This document shows positions 13,015 to 22,540 of a stretch of DNA of 64,000 nt, piece after piece; position 1 is the stretch's first letter, and every line of letters begins with the position of its first letter. The notes below the pieces were generated by a model that had not been told where the DNA came from, did not search any database, and saw only the letters and a program-made list of their open reading frames with translations. The position numbers were made by a program, and so were the translations under genes. This stretch comes from an uncultured Roseovarius sp. (GTDB taxonomy: Bacteria; Pseudomonadota; Alphaproteobacteria; Rhodobacterales; Rhodobacteraceae). The stretch covers positions 186,001-250,000 of the forward strand of contig CANMFU010000001.1 in the NCBI GenBank assembly GCA_947497295.1, given 5' to 3'.

Positions 13015-14055
13015 TCAGCCCCTAGCCAGCGCCAGAAATTCATCGATCATTTCATGACTGATCGCCCAGTCGCAGACGAGGCGCATCATCACGCGTTCGT
13101 CTGCGTCGCCCTCCAGATCGCCCCAGAGGCCATAGACCGCGCCTGCCGCATGCAGGCGCTGATGCTGGTGCCGGGGCAGGGTGGCAAAGATCATGTTCGC
13201 CTCTGGTTCTTCCACAAACTCCAGCATGGCGACATCGCGCAGGCCTGCGGCCAGCCGTGCGGCGTTGGCATTGGCGGCGCGCGCGGCCTGCAGCCATGTG
13301 CCATCGGCCAGATAACCCTGCATCTGCGCCGACAGGTAGCGATGCTTGGAAAACAGATGCGCGCCGCGCTTGCGCCGCAGCTCGAATTCCCAAGCATGTT
13401 TGGGGTCGAAAAAAATTACCGCTTCGACCCCTGCGCAGCCGTTTTTCGTACCCCCAAGGCTGAGCGCATCTATGCCCGCCTTCCACGTCATGTCGGCGGG
13501 GGAGCAATCAAGCGCCACCAGCGCATTGGCAAACCGCGCCCCGTCAAGGAAGGTTGGCAGACCATGTTCACGCGCCACGCCGGTAAGCGCGCGTAGCTCG
13601 TCCAGCGTATAAAGACGCCCCATTTCCGTCACTTGCGTGATCTGCACGGGTCCGCGCTGCGAGGTATGCACATCTCCGCGCGTCCAGCTCTCGATGCGGG
13701 CGCGCAGCTGATCGGCTGTCATCTTGTCGCCGCCCCCGACAAGGCTCAGCTTGGCGCCGCCGGTGTAGAATTCCGGCGCGTGGCATTCATCGACGTTGAT
13801 ATGCGCCAGAGGTGTGCAGAACACCGTCTGCCACGGCTGGGTCAGCGTTCCCAGCGCCAGCGCGTTGGCGGCGGTGCCGGTGGCAACCAGATAAACTGCC
13901 GCCTGGGGCGCCTCGAATATCTCGCGGATCTGTGCGCGCACGCCGTCCATGATGGGATCGGTGCCATAGCTGGGTTGATAGCCGGTATCGGCTGCCATCA
14001 TCGCCTGCGCCACGGCAGGATGCATCGGGCCGGAATTGTCGGAGGCAAAATACAT
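13015..14055 (-). CDS. Threonine aldolase family protein
   Basis: PLP-dependent enzyme of the low-specificity L-threonine/beta-hydroxy amino acid aldolase family, cleaving threonine to glycine and acetaldehyde. The catalytic lysine is K204 in SLGGTKNGC, and PLP contacts include DGAR at 171-174 and the N-terminal SDNSGPMHPAV. The 346-residue length is normal. Its ATG shares a base with the upstream stop (TGATG), so it is coupled to the YcgN-like gene. Confidence 0.92.
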   Translation of the reverse strand: MYFASDNSGPMHPAVAQAMMAADTGYQPSYGTDPIMDGVRAQIREIFEAPQAAVYLVATGTAANALALGTLTQPWQTVFCTPLAHINVDECHAPEFYTGGAKLSLVGGGDKMTADQLRARIESWTRGDVHTSQRGPVQITQVTEMGRLYTLDELRALTGVAREHGLPTFLDGARFANALVALDCSPADMTWKAGIDALSLGGTKNGCAGVEAVIFFDPKHAWEFELRRKRGAHLFSKHRYLSAQMQGYLADGTWLQAARAANANAARLAAGLRDVAMLEFVEEPEANMIFATLPRHQHQRLHAAGAVYGLWGDLEGDADERVMMRLVCDWAISHEMIDEFLALARG

Positions 14056-14510
14056 CAGGTCGGTTCCTCTATGATGTGGTCTTCCCAGTCTTCCTCGTCG
14101 ATCTCGAACTCGGGAACGCTGCGGCTTTGCATCGACACGCCCGCGTCATGCACGGTCTGCGGATCGCCGGAAATCAGCGGGTGCCAGTCGTACAGCTTCT
14201 TGCCCTGCCACAGCAGCTTGTAGGCGCAGGTTTCGGGCATCCAATACAGGTTCGCGTCCATGTTCGTCGGCTTCAGCACGATACATTCCGGCACGAACTG
14301 GTGGCGGATCGGGTATTGCGCGCAGCGGCAGGTAGTGTCGTCAAACAGGCGGCAGGCGACGCGGGTCATCACCACCTCGCCGGTATCCTCATCCTCCAGC
14401 TTGTTCATGCAGCATTTGCCGCAGCCGTCGCACAGCGCCTCCCATTCGGGGCGGGTCATGCGGCTGGGCGGGGTGTCCTCCCAGAATTTGGGGCGTAAGG
14501 GGGGGCTCAT
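14055..14510 (-). CDS. YcgN family cysteine cluster protein
   Basis: A 151-residue protein of the UPF0260 family, which carries a CxxCxxCC-type cluster. The Cys-rich parts are CDGCGKCC (about residues 27-34) and later Cys in DTTCRCAQYP, PECIVL and ETCAYKL. Such proteins are thought to bind a metal or iron-sulfur cluster; the role is unknown. It overlaps ribF by four bases and the aldolase by one, so the three genes form one transcription unit. The acidic C-terminus is typical. Confidence 0.9.
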   Translation of the reverse strand: MSPPLRPKFWEDTPPSRMTRPEWEALCDGCGKCCMNKLEDEDTGEVVMTRVACRLFDDTTCRCAQYPIRHQFVPECIVLKPTNMDANLYWMPETCAYKLLWQGKKLYDWHPLISGDPQTVHDAGVSMQSRSVPEFEIDEEDWEDHIIEEPT

Positions 14511-15445
14511 AATGCGTCCAGTATGCGGCGCGCCTCGGCGCAGTCGGCGTCCATTTGCGCGATGAAGGCCTCAAGGCCGTCAAACGTCTCTTCGGGACGC
14601 AGGAAATCGACCAGCGCGACAGACATCTCGGCGCCGTACAAATCACCGGAGAAATCAAATAGGAAGGTTTCCAGATTGGCGACCTCGCCGTCAAACATCG
14701 GCCTTGTGCCAAGCGATGCAGCACCGTGATACGACCCGGCATGGGGGCCAGTCAGCACGTCCACCAACACGGCATAAACGCCGAAATGCGGCGGATGCAG
14801 CCCGGTTATGGCCATGTTTGCAGTCGGATAGCCCAGAGAGCGACCGCGCTGGAACCCCTCGATCACCGTGCCCTCGATCCGGTGCCAATGGCCCAGCATT
14901 GCCGCCGCATCGCGCGGGCGACCCTCGCCCAGGGCGCGGCGAATCGCGGTTGAGCTGACTTGGCCGTCCGTGGCGGCCAGAAGGTCGGCAATGGTCACGG
15001 CAAAGCCCATTTCATCACCGAACTCGGCCAGCATCTGCGCGTTGCCCGCGCGCCCTTTGCCAAAGCGAAAATCCTGGCCGACGACGATATGTGAAAGGCC
15101 CAGCCCGTCCGTGATTACCTGTTGCGCAAATTCGCGGGGGCTGAGCGCCGCCATGCCCGAATCGAATGGCAATTCGAACAGGGTGTCGACCTCAAGCTTG
15201 GCCAGGCGGCTGGCGCGCGCGGCGGGGTTCATCAGGCGAAACGGCGGCGCGTCCGGGGCGAAAAATTCGCGCGGATGCGGCTCGAATGTCAGGATGCCCA
15301 GCGGCGCGCCGGTGCGCGCGCCAACCTCGCGGGCCAACTCGATCACCGAGCGGTGGCCCAGATGCACGCCGTCGAAATTACCGATGGCAGCGCTGGCGCC
15401 TTTGGCAGAGGCCGGGACGGCCTTGTAATCGTGGAAAATACGCAT
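14507..15445 (-). CDS. ribF: Bifunctional riboflavin kinase/FAD synthetase
   Basis: Converts riboflavin to FMN and then FAD. The 312-residue length is normal. The N-terminal nucleotidyltransferase domain has GNFDGVHLGH at 22-31. The C-terminal riboflavin kinase domain begins near residue 183, with RGRSLGYPTANMAI-type and GLHPPHFGVYAV segments. It heads a three-gene unit with the YcgN-like and threonine aldolase genes. Confidence 0.97.
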   Translation of the reverse strand: MRIFHDYKAVPASAKGASAAIGNFDGVHLGHRSVIELAREVGARTGAPLGILTFEPHPREFFAPDAPPFRLMNPAARASRLAKLEVDTLFELPFDSGMAALSPREFAQQVITDGLGLSHIVVGQDFRFGKGRAGNAQMLAEFGDEMGFAVTIADLLAATDGQVSSTAIRRALGEGRPRDAAAMLGHWHRIEGTVIEGFQRGRSLGYPTANMAITGLHPPHFGVYAVLVDVLTGPHAGSYHGAASLGTRPMFDGEVANLETFLFDFSGDLYGAEMSVALVDFLRPEETFDGLEAFIAQMDADCAEARRILDAL

Positions 15446-15514
15446 CCGGCAGGGGTAGCGCGGCGTTTGCGGGGGCGCAAGTCTGGATGCGCGCCCGCGT
15501 GTCAGGTTCGACGC

Positions 15515-15958
15515 CTAGTCAAACTTGCGCGAGGGCGCCATGACCATCGCCTCGCCGATCAACACCTTCTTGCCATTCACCATGCAGCGACAATCCAGCC
15601 CGACGCGGCGCTTGGCGTGGTCGATGGAAATCACCTCAACCTCGGCATGCACCATGTCGCCGGGCCGCACGGGGGCGAGGAATTTCAGCGACTGGCCCAT
15701 GTAGACGGTGCCATGGCCGGGCAACTGCTCGCCGATGACGGCGGAAATCAGGCCGGCGGTCAGCATGCCATGGGCAATGCGCCCCTCGAAAATGGTGTCG
15801 CGAGCATAATCGTCGTCCATATGCACCGGATTATGGTCGGTCGAGACTTCGGCGAACAGCTCGATATCGCGGTCGGTGATGACTTTGCGCAGATGGCGCG
15901 TCATGCCCATTTCGATGTCTTCAATGCAGATCGTGCCGCGTGGCATATTGTCCAACAT
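15515..15958 (-). CDS. MaoC family dehydratase
   Basis: A 147-residue hot-dog fold protein of the MaoC/(R)-specific enoyl-CoA hydratase type. The catalytic pair sits in DHNPVHMDDDYA (Asp/His), and GRIAHGMLTAGLIS is the usual central helix. Likely roles are hydration of a trans-2-enoyl-CoA in fatty-acid or polyhydroxyalkanoate metabolism. No pha genes are nearby, so the substrate is not resolved. The start has a GAGGGCC ribosome region. Confidence 0.88.
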   Translation of the reverse strand: MLDNMPRGTICIEDIEMGMTRHLRKVITDRDIELFAEVSTDHNPVHMDDDYARDTIFEGRIAHGMLTAGLISAVIGEQLPGHGTVYMGQSLKFLAPVRPGDMVHAEVEVISIDHAKRRVGLDCRCMVNGKKVLIGEAMVMAPSRKFD

Positions 15959-16100
15959 GAGGCCCTCCGAGTGGTCCTGTGGGTAATAATAGGACGCGAG
16001 GGCGCCCGCTGTGGAAACTTTATTGCTTCGCAGGCGCAGAAAATCAAGCCCTAAAGCGGGACTTGACGCAGTGATTATCGAGGCGACAATGTTCAGCGCC

Positions 16101-16976
16101 CTAGCGTAGATGCCCTATTGTATAGGTTGGAGAGGCCATTTTTTCGGCCAGAAAAGCCTCCAGCCGCGCAGGATCGGGCTGATCACCCTCGTTTGTTTCG
16201 GATGCGGCCAGCCCGCCGGTGATGAAGAGCGAATCGATATTCTCGCCCATCGCGCCCGCGATATCGGTGCCGATTCCATCGCCGATGGCCAGGATGTTTT
16301 CCTCGGCGACGTCCTTGCCAAGGGCGGCCAGACGGCGGCGGGCCAGATCGTAAATTGGCGGATGCGGCTTGCCGAAATAAAGGCTTTCGCCGCCCATTTC
16401 AGTGTAAAGCTGCGCCAGCGCACCCGCGCACCATTCGCGTACATCGCCGCGATCCACCACGATATCGGGATTCGCGCAGAGTAGTTTCAACCCTTTTTGC
16501 TTTGCAAAGAGAAACTCCGGCCGGTTCACAGCCGGATCTGCCAGCGGATCGAACGGGCCGCAGCAGACGATGCCGGTGGCTTGGTCCAGGGGTACGCGGG
16601 TGATGTCCACCGGATCGTCGATCACTTCCATCGGCTCGAAAAAACCGGCGTCGCGCTCGGGCTCGCCCATGAACCAGACCTTGTCGCCGACGACACCGCG
16701 AAACATCGCGGCGCGGGCCGAATCGCCCGAGGTGGCGATCGCATCATAGGTATCATCCGGCACGCCGAACTGGTGCAGTTGCGCCGCCACGCCTTTGCGC
16801 GGTTTGGGCGAATTGGTGACCAGCACCACGGTGCCGCCGCCCGCGCGATAGGTCTGCATTGCGGCGACCGCTTCGGGATAGGCGGTGACGCCATTGTGCA
16901 GGCAGCCCCACAGATCGACGAACAATGCATCGTAGCGGCTGGACACCTCGGCAAGCGATTTGATGATCTGGGTCAT
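16101..16976 (-). CDS. TIGR01459 family HAD-type hydrolase
   Basis: A 291-residue HAD phosphatase of the NagD-like IIA subclass. The nucleophile motif is altered from DxDG to DLWGCLHNG at 21-29, which matches this subfamily. Later motifs are VTNSPKPRKGV, FGKPHPPIYDLA and IGDGIGTDIAGA. The ATG at 16976 was chosen because AAGGGAGG precedes it; an upstream in-frame start is less likely. The substrate is unknown. It is divergent from the CDF transporter. Confidence 0.9.
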   Translation of the reverse strand: MTQIIKSLAEVSSRYDALFVDLWGCLHNGVTAYPEAVAAMQTYRAGGGTVVLVTNSPKPRKGVAAQLHQFGVPDDTYDAIATSGDSARAAMFRGVVGDKVWFMGEPERDAGFFEPMEVIDDPVDITRVPLDQATGIVCCGPFDPLADPAVNRPEFLFAKQKGLKLLCANPDIVVDRGDVREWCAGALAQLYTEMGGESLYFGKPHPPIYDLARRRLAALGKDVAEENILAIGDGIGTDIAGAMGENIDSLFITGGLAASETNEGDQPDPARLEAFLAEKMASPTYTIGHLR

Positions 16977-17094
16977 GGGGCCTCCCTTCGGCTTTGGTGC
17001 CAGATATGGCAGGCGCCGCCGCGCAAGGCCAGAGCCGAGTGCGGTTGCAGCCCGCCGCACCCCCGCGTTAGATGGCCTGCGAAGGAGAGCCATC

Positions 17095-17982
17095 ATGCAT
17101 GATCATTCCGGCCATGGCCATGGCGGCCACGAACATTCGCACATCCCGAAAAATGAGACGAAAATCGCCATCGCCGCCGCGTTGACCGGCACGTTCATGG
17201 TGGCCGAAGTGGTCGGCGGCATCATTTCGGGGTCGCTCGCCCTGATCGCGGATGCGGGGCATATGTTGACCGATTTCGCATCGCTGATGCTGGCCTGGCT
17301 TGCGTTCCGGCTGGCCCGTCGCCCTGCGGATTGGAAGCGGACCTATGGGTTCGACCGGTTTTCGGTGCTGGCGGCTTTCGTCAACGGCATGTCGCTGTTT
17401 ATCATCGCAGGTTGGATCCTGTGGGAGGCGATTCAGCGTCTGAACGCACCTCAGGAGGTTCTGGGCGGTGTCATGCTGTGGGTCGCGCTGGGCGGTCTGC
17501 TGGTCAATATCCTTGCCTTCTGGGTGCTGACGCGCGGCGGCGAGGGTGAAAACCTGAACGTGCGCGCGGCGGCATTGCATGTGATGGGCGATCTTCTGGG
17601 GTCTGTCGCCGCACTGGTGGCGGCGCTGGTGATCATCTGGACCGGCTGGACGCCGATCGACCCGATCCTGTCGGTGCTGGTGGTGCTGATCATCCTGCGC
17701 TCGGCCTGGAAGGTGGTGGCGCAGAGCGGCCACATCCTGCTGGAGGGGGCGCCCGACGGGTTCGACCGGCGCGACGTGGCCAGCGATCTGCGCGCCGAAG
17801 TGCCCGGTTTGCGCAATGTGCGCCACGTTCACGCGTGGTCGGTCACACAGGAGCGGCCCATGGTCACGATGGTGATTGAACTGGAGGCAGGCAGCGATAT
17901 GGCGCAAGCAAAGGCCGCGATAAGAGGCCGGCTGCAAGAGCGTCACGGGATCGGGCATGTTACAATCGAAGTCGAGGGCTGA
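17095..17982 (+). CDS. Cation diffusion facilitator transporter (Zn/Co/Cd efflux)
   Basis: Inner-membrane metal/proton antiporter of the CDF family, CzcD/ZitB-like. The His-rich N-terminus (HDHSGHGHGGHEHSH) is a metal-binding segment. Transmembrane helices include ALIADAGHMLTDFASL, which holds the HxxxD metal site, and a later HVMGDLLGS helix with the second site. A cytoplasmic C-terminal domain follows. The ATG at 17095 has a GAAGGAGAG ribosome site. The 295-residue length is normal. Confidence 0.95.
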   Translation: MHDHSGHGHGGHEHSHIPKNETKIAIAAALTGTFMVAEVVGGIISGSLALIADAGHMLTDFASLMLAWLAFRLARRPADWKRTYGFDRFSVLAAFVNGMSLFIIAGWILWEAIQRLNAPQEVLGGVMLWVALGGLLVNILAFWVLTRGGEGENLNVRAAALHVMGDLLGSVAALVAALVIIWTGWTPIDPILSVLVVLIILRSAWKVVAQSGHILLEGAPDGFDRRDVASDLRAEVPGLRNVRHVHAWSVTQERPMVTMVIELEAGSDMAQAKAAIRGRLQERHGIGHVTIEVEG

Positions 17983-18021
17983 CGGCGGCGATTTCCGGCG
18001 AAAAATCGTTTTCGACCTGCG

Positions 18022-18324
18022 TCACTGCTGAGTAAAGATCGCCGCCGTGATGAGAAATGCCAGTGCCCAGCCCCATGCCGCGCCAACCAGATTGAGATGC
18101 CAGGCAAAGGGTTGCTTGCGCGTCTTGTGGCGCAGCATTCGCTGCGCCAGCTTGGCGGCGGGCCAGCCGCCGATCAGCGCCAGCGTCAGCAGACGCTTTT
18201 CCGGTGTACGCCATTCCCGAGACACTGACCGCCTCTTATCACGCCAGAAGGCGATATAGGTCACCGCGTTCACGACAATCAGATAGCCACCAAGCGCCGC
18301 CGGGTGGCCAATGCCCAGCCCCAC
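18022..18324 (-). CDS. DUF1294 domain-containing membrane protein
   Basis: A 100-residue protein with three hydrophobic segments. The conserved segments are AFWRDKRRS, RTPEKRLLTLALIGGWPAA and a HKTRKQPF stretch, as in DUF1294. The function is unknown. It starts with GTG, three bases after the pyrophosphatase stop, so the two genes are co-transcribed. Confidence 0.85.
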   Translation of the reverse strand: MGLGIGHPAALGGYLIVVNAVTYIAFWRDKRRSVSREWRTPEKRLLTLALIGGWPAAKLAQRMLRHKTRKQPFAWHLNLVGAAWGWALAFLITAAIFTQQ

Positions 18325-18327
18325 GCG

Positions 18328-19248
18328 TCAGATCTTGAGGCTGGGGATGATCTGCTTTTTGCGGCTCATCACGCCGGGCAGGACCACCGTGTCGCCGGTG
18401 GGTGCGATGCCAAAGGATTCTTCTGCCAGCGTTTTCACCATGTCGTTGGGGATCAGCAGCGTCGCTTCCTCGTTCAGGATATCGACAACAAACAGCAGCA
18501 CCTGATCGACGCCGTCCTCGACGGCGACGCCATGCATCGATTGCATCAGGCTGTCCTTGCGGTCCAGTATCATTTTCGGCGCTGTCGTCTCCAGAACGGA
18601 GACGCGGAATTTGGCGCCGGGCAACTCGAATTCCTTGCTGTCCATGCGTAAGAGCTCGGCGTCGGAAAACGCCGAAACGTCGGATTTGGCGGCGAACATC
18701 TGAGCGGCATAATCGCCGATGTCGATACCCAGATCCTTTGCCAGATCATGGGCAATCGCCTTGTCCTCGTCCGTGGTCGTCGGGCTGCGAAATTCCAGCG
18801 TATCGCTGAGGATGCAGGACAGCATCGCGCCTTTGACCCCCTCCGGCGCCTGCGCCATATGCTTGCCGATCATCTTCCACATGATAGTGGCCGTGCAGGC
18901 CACAGGCTCGATCCGGATTTCCAGCGGACCCAGCGTTTCCAGCCCCCCCACAAGGCGGTGATGGTCGATGATGCTGTGGATATCGGCCTTGCCCACGTTG
19001 GCGGGCAGTTCGGCGGGATTGTTGGTGTCGACGATGACGACGGGCTGGCCGTCCTCGACATCGCCGATGATCTCGGGCGTCTCAAGGTTCCAGCGTTTCA
19101 GCATATATGCGGCTTCGGTATTGGGCGCGCCCAACAGTACGGGTTTGGCCTTGATGCCCTTGATTTCGTTCAGATACCAGGCCCAGATGATGGGCGATCC
19201 GGTGCTGTCCGTGTCGGGCGATGTGTGGCCGAAAACGAGCGTTGTCAT
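18328..19248 (-). CDS. ppaC: Manganese-dependent inorganic pyrophosphatase
   Basis: Family II cytoplasmic pyrophosphatase of the DHH superfamily; it pulls biosynthetic reactions forward by removing pyrophosphate. The 306-residue length is standard. Metal-binding motifs are GHTSPDTDS at 7-15, the D in IVDTNN and the DHH at 95-97. The C-terminal DHHA2 domain ends in GVMSRKKQIIPSL, which supplies the usual substrate-binding Arg-Lys-Lys. Confidence 0.97.
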   Translation of the reverse strand: MTTLVFGHTSPDTDSTGSPIIWAWYLNEIKGIKAKPVLLGAPNTEAAYMLKRWNLETPEIIGDVEDGQPVVIVDTNNPAELPANVGKADIHSIIDHHRLVGGLETLGPLEIRIEPVACTATIMWKMIGKHMAQAPEGVKGAMLSCILSDTLEFRSPTTTDEDKAIAHDLAKDLGIDIGDYAAQMFAAKSDVSAFSDAELLRMDSKEFELPGAKFRVSVLETTAPKMILDRKDSLMQSMHGVAVEDGVDQVLLFVVDILNEEATLLIPNDMVKTLAEESFGIAPTGDTVVLPGVMSRKKQIIPSLKI

Positions 19249-19350
19249 GGGCTGAGATCCTTGGATGGTGAATGGTTTGCGGTTTTGCGCAGCTTATAAG
19301 CGCGCGATGCGGGCTTGTCACGAGGGGGCGGCGCGGGCAACTTGCGGCGT

Positions 19351-20013
19351 ATGGAAAAAGTGGCTGAAACCGATCTTTATGCGCCCGTCAAGGCGTGGCT
19401 GGAGGCGCAGGGCCATACCGTCAAGGGTGAGGTGGGCGCGGCCGATGTGGTGGCGCGGCGGGAAGATGCCCTGCTGATTGTGGAACTGAAACTGGGGTTT
19501 TCGTTGGTGCTGCTGCAACAGGCGGTGGCGCGGCAGGCAATGTGCGATCTGGTCTATGTCGCGGTCCCGCGCTGGCGCGGCAAAGCGGGCTGGCGCGCGT
19601 TCAAGGGCAACATTGGCCTTTGCCGTCGGCTTGGACTCGGCGTGCTTTCGGTCCGGCCCGAGACGGGCGAGGTGCAGGAACACGCCGCGCCGGGGCCGTT
19701 CCAGCCGCGCAAGATGCCATCAAAACGCGCGCGCCTGGAGCGGGAGTTTGACACGCGCAGCGGCGATCCGACACCGGGCGGCACGAATGGGCAGGTGATG
19801 ACGTCCTATCGGCAGGACGCGCTGACCTGTGTAGCTTATCTTTCGGGCGCGGGCGCCACCAAGGCCGCTGTCGTGGCGCGCGAGACGGGCGTTGCTCGGG
19901 CGCGGCAGATCATGGCCGACAATCACCATGGCTGGTTCATGCGCGCCAGTCGAGGCATCTATGCGCTCAGCGCGGCAGGGGCCACCATGCAGGGCACGGC
20001 ACCGCAACGCTAG
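19351..20013 (+). CDS. DUF2161 family PD-(D/E)XK-like protein
   Basis: A 220-residue protein. The N-terminal half has a PD-(D/E)XK nuclease-like pattern: AADVVARREDALLIVELKL gives the D and the ExK. The C-terminal third has a possible winged-helix segment (GATKAAVVARETGVARARQIM). A nuclease or phosphodiesterase role has been proposed for the family from sequence, but the target is unknown. I chose the ATG at 19351 over an in-frame start at 19315. The gene is divergent from ppaC. Confidence 0.7.
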   Translation: MEKVAETDLYAPVKAWLEAQGHTVKGEVGAADVVARREDALLIVELKLGFSLVLLQQAVARQAMCDLVYVAVPRWRGKAGWRAFKGNIGLCRRLGLGVLSVRPETGEVQEHAAPGPFQPRKMPSKRARLEREFDTRSGDPTPGGTNGQVMTSYRQDALTCVAYLSGAGATKAAVVARETGVARARQIMADNHHGWFMRASRGIYALSAAGATMQGTAPQR

Positions 20014-20106
20014 GCTGGCGAAGGCCCGCAGAGCGCGCCGACAGCCGGATAACGGCAAGGATCGGCCGGCCTCCGAGATTGCCCGGATCTTTGACTCCTG
20101 AACCAG

Positions 20107-20135
20107 TTGACATGGCTTCGCCGGCCGCCTAATTA
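20107..20135 (+). promoter_or_regulatory. Putative groESL promoter
   Basis: TTGACA at 20107-20112 is a perfect -35, with TAATTA at 20130-20135 after 17 bases. The -10 match is weak. It lies just before the CIRCE operator, as expected for an HrcA-controlled promoter. I do not see a convincing RpoH-type box. Confidence 0.5.
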
Positions 20136-20142
20136 CCGCTCG

Positions 20143-20169
20143 TTAGCACTCGCCATAAGTGAGTGCTAA
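20143..20169 (+). promoter_or_regulatory. CIRCE operator (HrcA binding site)
   Basis: TTAGCACTC and GAGTGCTAA are perfect 9-base arms separated by exactly nine bases, which is the CIRCE consensus. This controls groESL through the HrcA repressor, whose own folding depends on GroEL. hrcA is not in this window. Confidence 0.98.
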
Positions 20170-20187
20170 CGGCCCTCGGAGGGCCGT
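20169..20187 (+). other. Hairpin in the groES leader
   Basis: ACGGCCCTC and GAGGGCCGT flank a single G directly after CIRCE, giving a GC-rich stem of about seven usable pairs. There is no U-tract. It could affect leader RNA stability or lengthen the operator structure; the role is not known. Confidence 0.5.
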
Positions 20188-20220
20188 AAAATCGTAACCT
20201 CGAGCTAAGGAGTCTCAGAG

Positions 20221-20508
20221 ATGGCATTTACACCGCTGCATGACCGCGTTCTCGTTCGCCGCGTTGAAGGCGAAGAAAAAACCAAGGGCGGTCTGATCAT
20301 CCCCGATAGCGCCAAAGAAAAGCCCAGCGAAGGCGAAGTCGTCGCTGTTGGTTCAGGCGCGCGCGATGACGACGGCGACCGGATCAAGATGGACGTCGAA
20401 GCAGGCGACCGCATCCTGTTCGGCAAATGGTCCGGCACAGAAATCACGATCGACGGCGAAGAGCTGCTGATCATGAAGGAGAGCGATATTCTGGGCAAGC
20501 TGGCCTGA
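20221..20508 (+). CDS. groES: Co-chaperonin GroES
   Basis: Heptameric lid of the GroEL chamber. The 95-residue length is normal. The sequence is canonical, with [20 protein letters not shown] at the start (mobile loop) and [10 protein letters not shown] at the end. A strong ribosome site, AAGGAG, precedes the ATG. It is the first gene of groESL under CIRCE control. Confidence 0.99.
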   Translation: MAFTPLHDRVLVRRVEGEEKTKGGLIIPDSAKEKPSEGEVVAVGSGARDDDGDRIKMDVEAGDRILFGKWSGTEITIDGEELLIMKESDILGKLA

Positions 20509-20582
20509 TATCGCGCGATGCTGCGCCGCTCCGGTAGAGCCGGGCGCGCATTGACCTGAAACACGAATTACAAGGAAATTGA

Positions 20583-22229
<1,647 letters not shown>

Positions 22230-22256
22230 GATCAATTTCGCTTTGCGAAAATGATC
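22230..22256 (+). other. First hairpin of the groEL 3' region
   Basis: GATCAATTTCGC and GCGAAAATGATC pair across a TTT loop with one mismatch in 12. It begins on the base after the groEL stop codon. Confidence 0.75.
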
Positions 22257-22261
22257 GTTCA

Positions 22262-22311
22262 GGTCCGGTTGGCAGGCGTTCGGAAAAAGACAAATGCCTG
22301 GAAACCGGACC
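22262..22311 (+). other. Second hairpin of the groEL 3' region
   Basis: Outer arms GGTCCGGTT and AACCGGACC pair perfectly (nine pairs). After an internal two-by-two loop, CAGGC pairs with GCCTG. An 18-base A-rich loop closes it. It lies between the first hairpin and the terminator and has no U-tract of its own. Confidence 0.8.
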
Positions 22312-22330
22312 ACCCAACGCACGGAATACC

Positions 22331-22360
22331 GGGGCCGCCTATTTGGTGGCCCCTTTTTTT
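22331..22360 (+). terminator. Rho-independent terminator of groESL
   Basis: GGGGCCGCC and GGTGGCCCC pair over nine positions (one G-U) with a TATTT loop, followed by seven T residues. It is the third hairpin after the groEL stop. Confidence 0.93.
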
Positions 22361-22540
22361 CCAGCTGACGGCGGGGCATACGGAAAGACTTGACCTTGGA
22401 GCGGGCTTGGCATTCGGCAGACCCGTGCCGCGTCGCTCGTCCACCCGCGAGCCAGATCCGCCTGGTCAAGTCAGCTTTGCCATTTTCTGAACGCAATGTT
22501 AGGGTGAACTCGATGTTTGACCAAACTCAGGATTCCGCAG

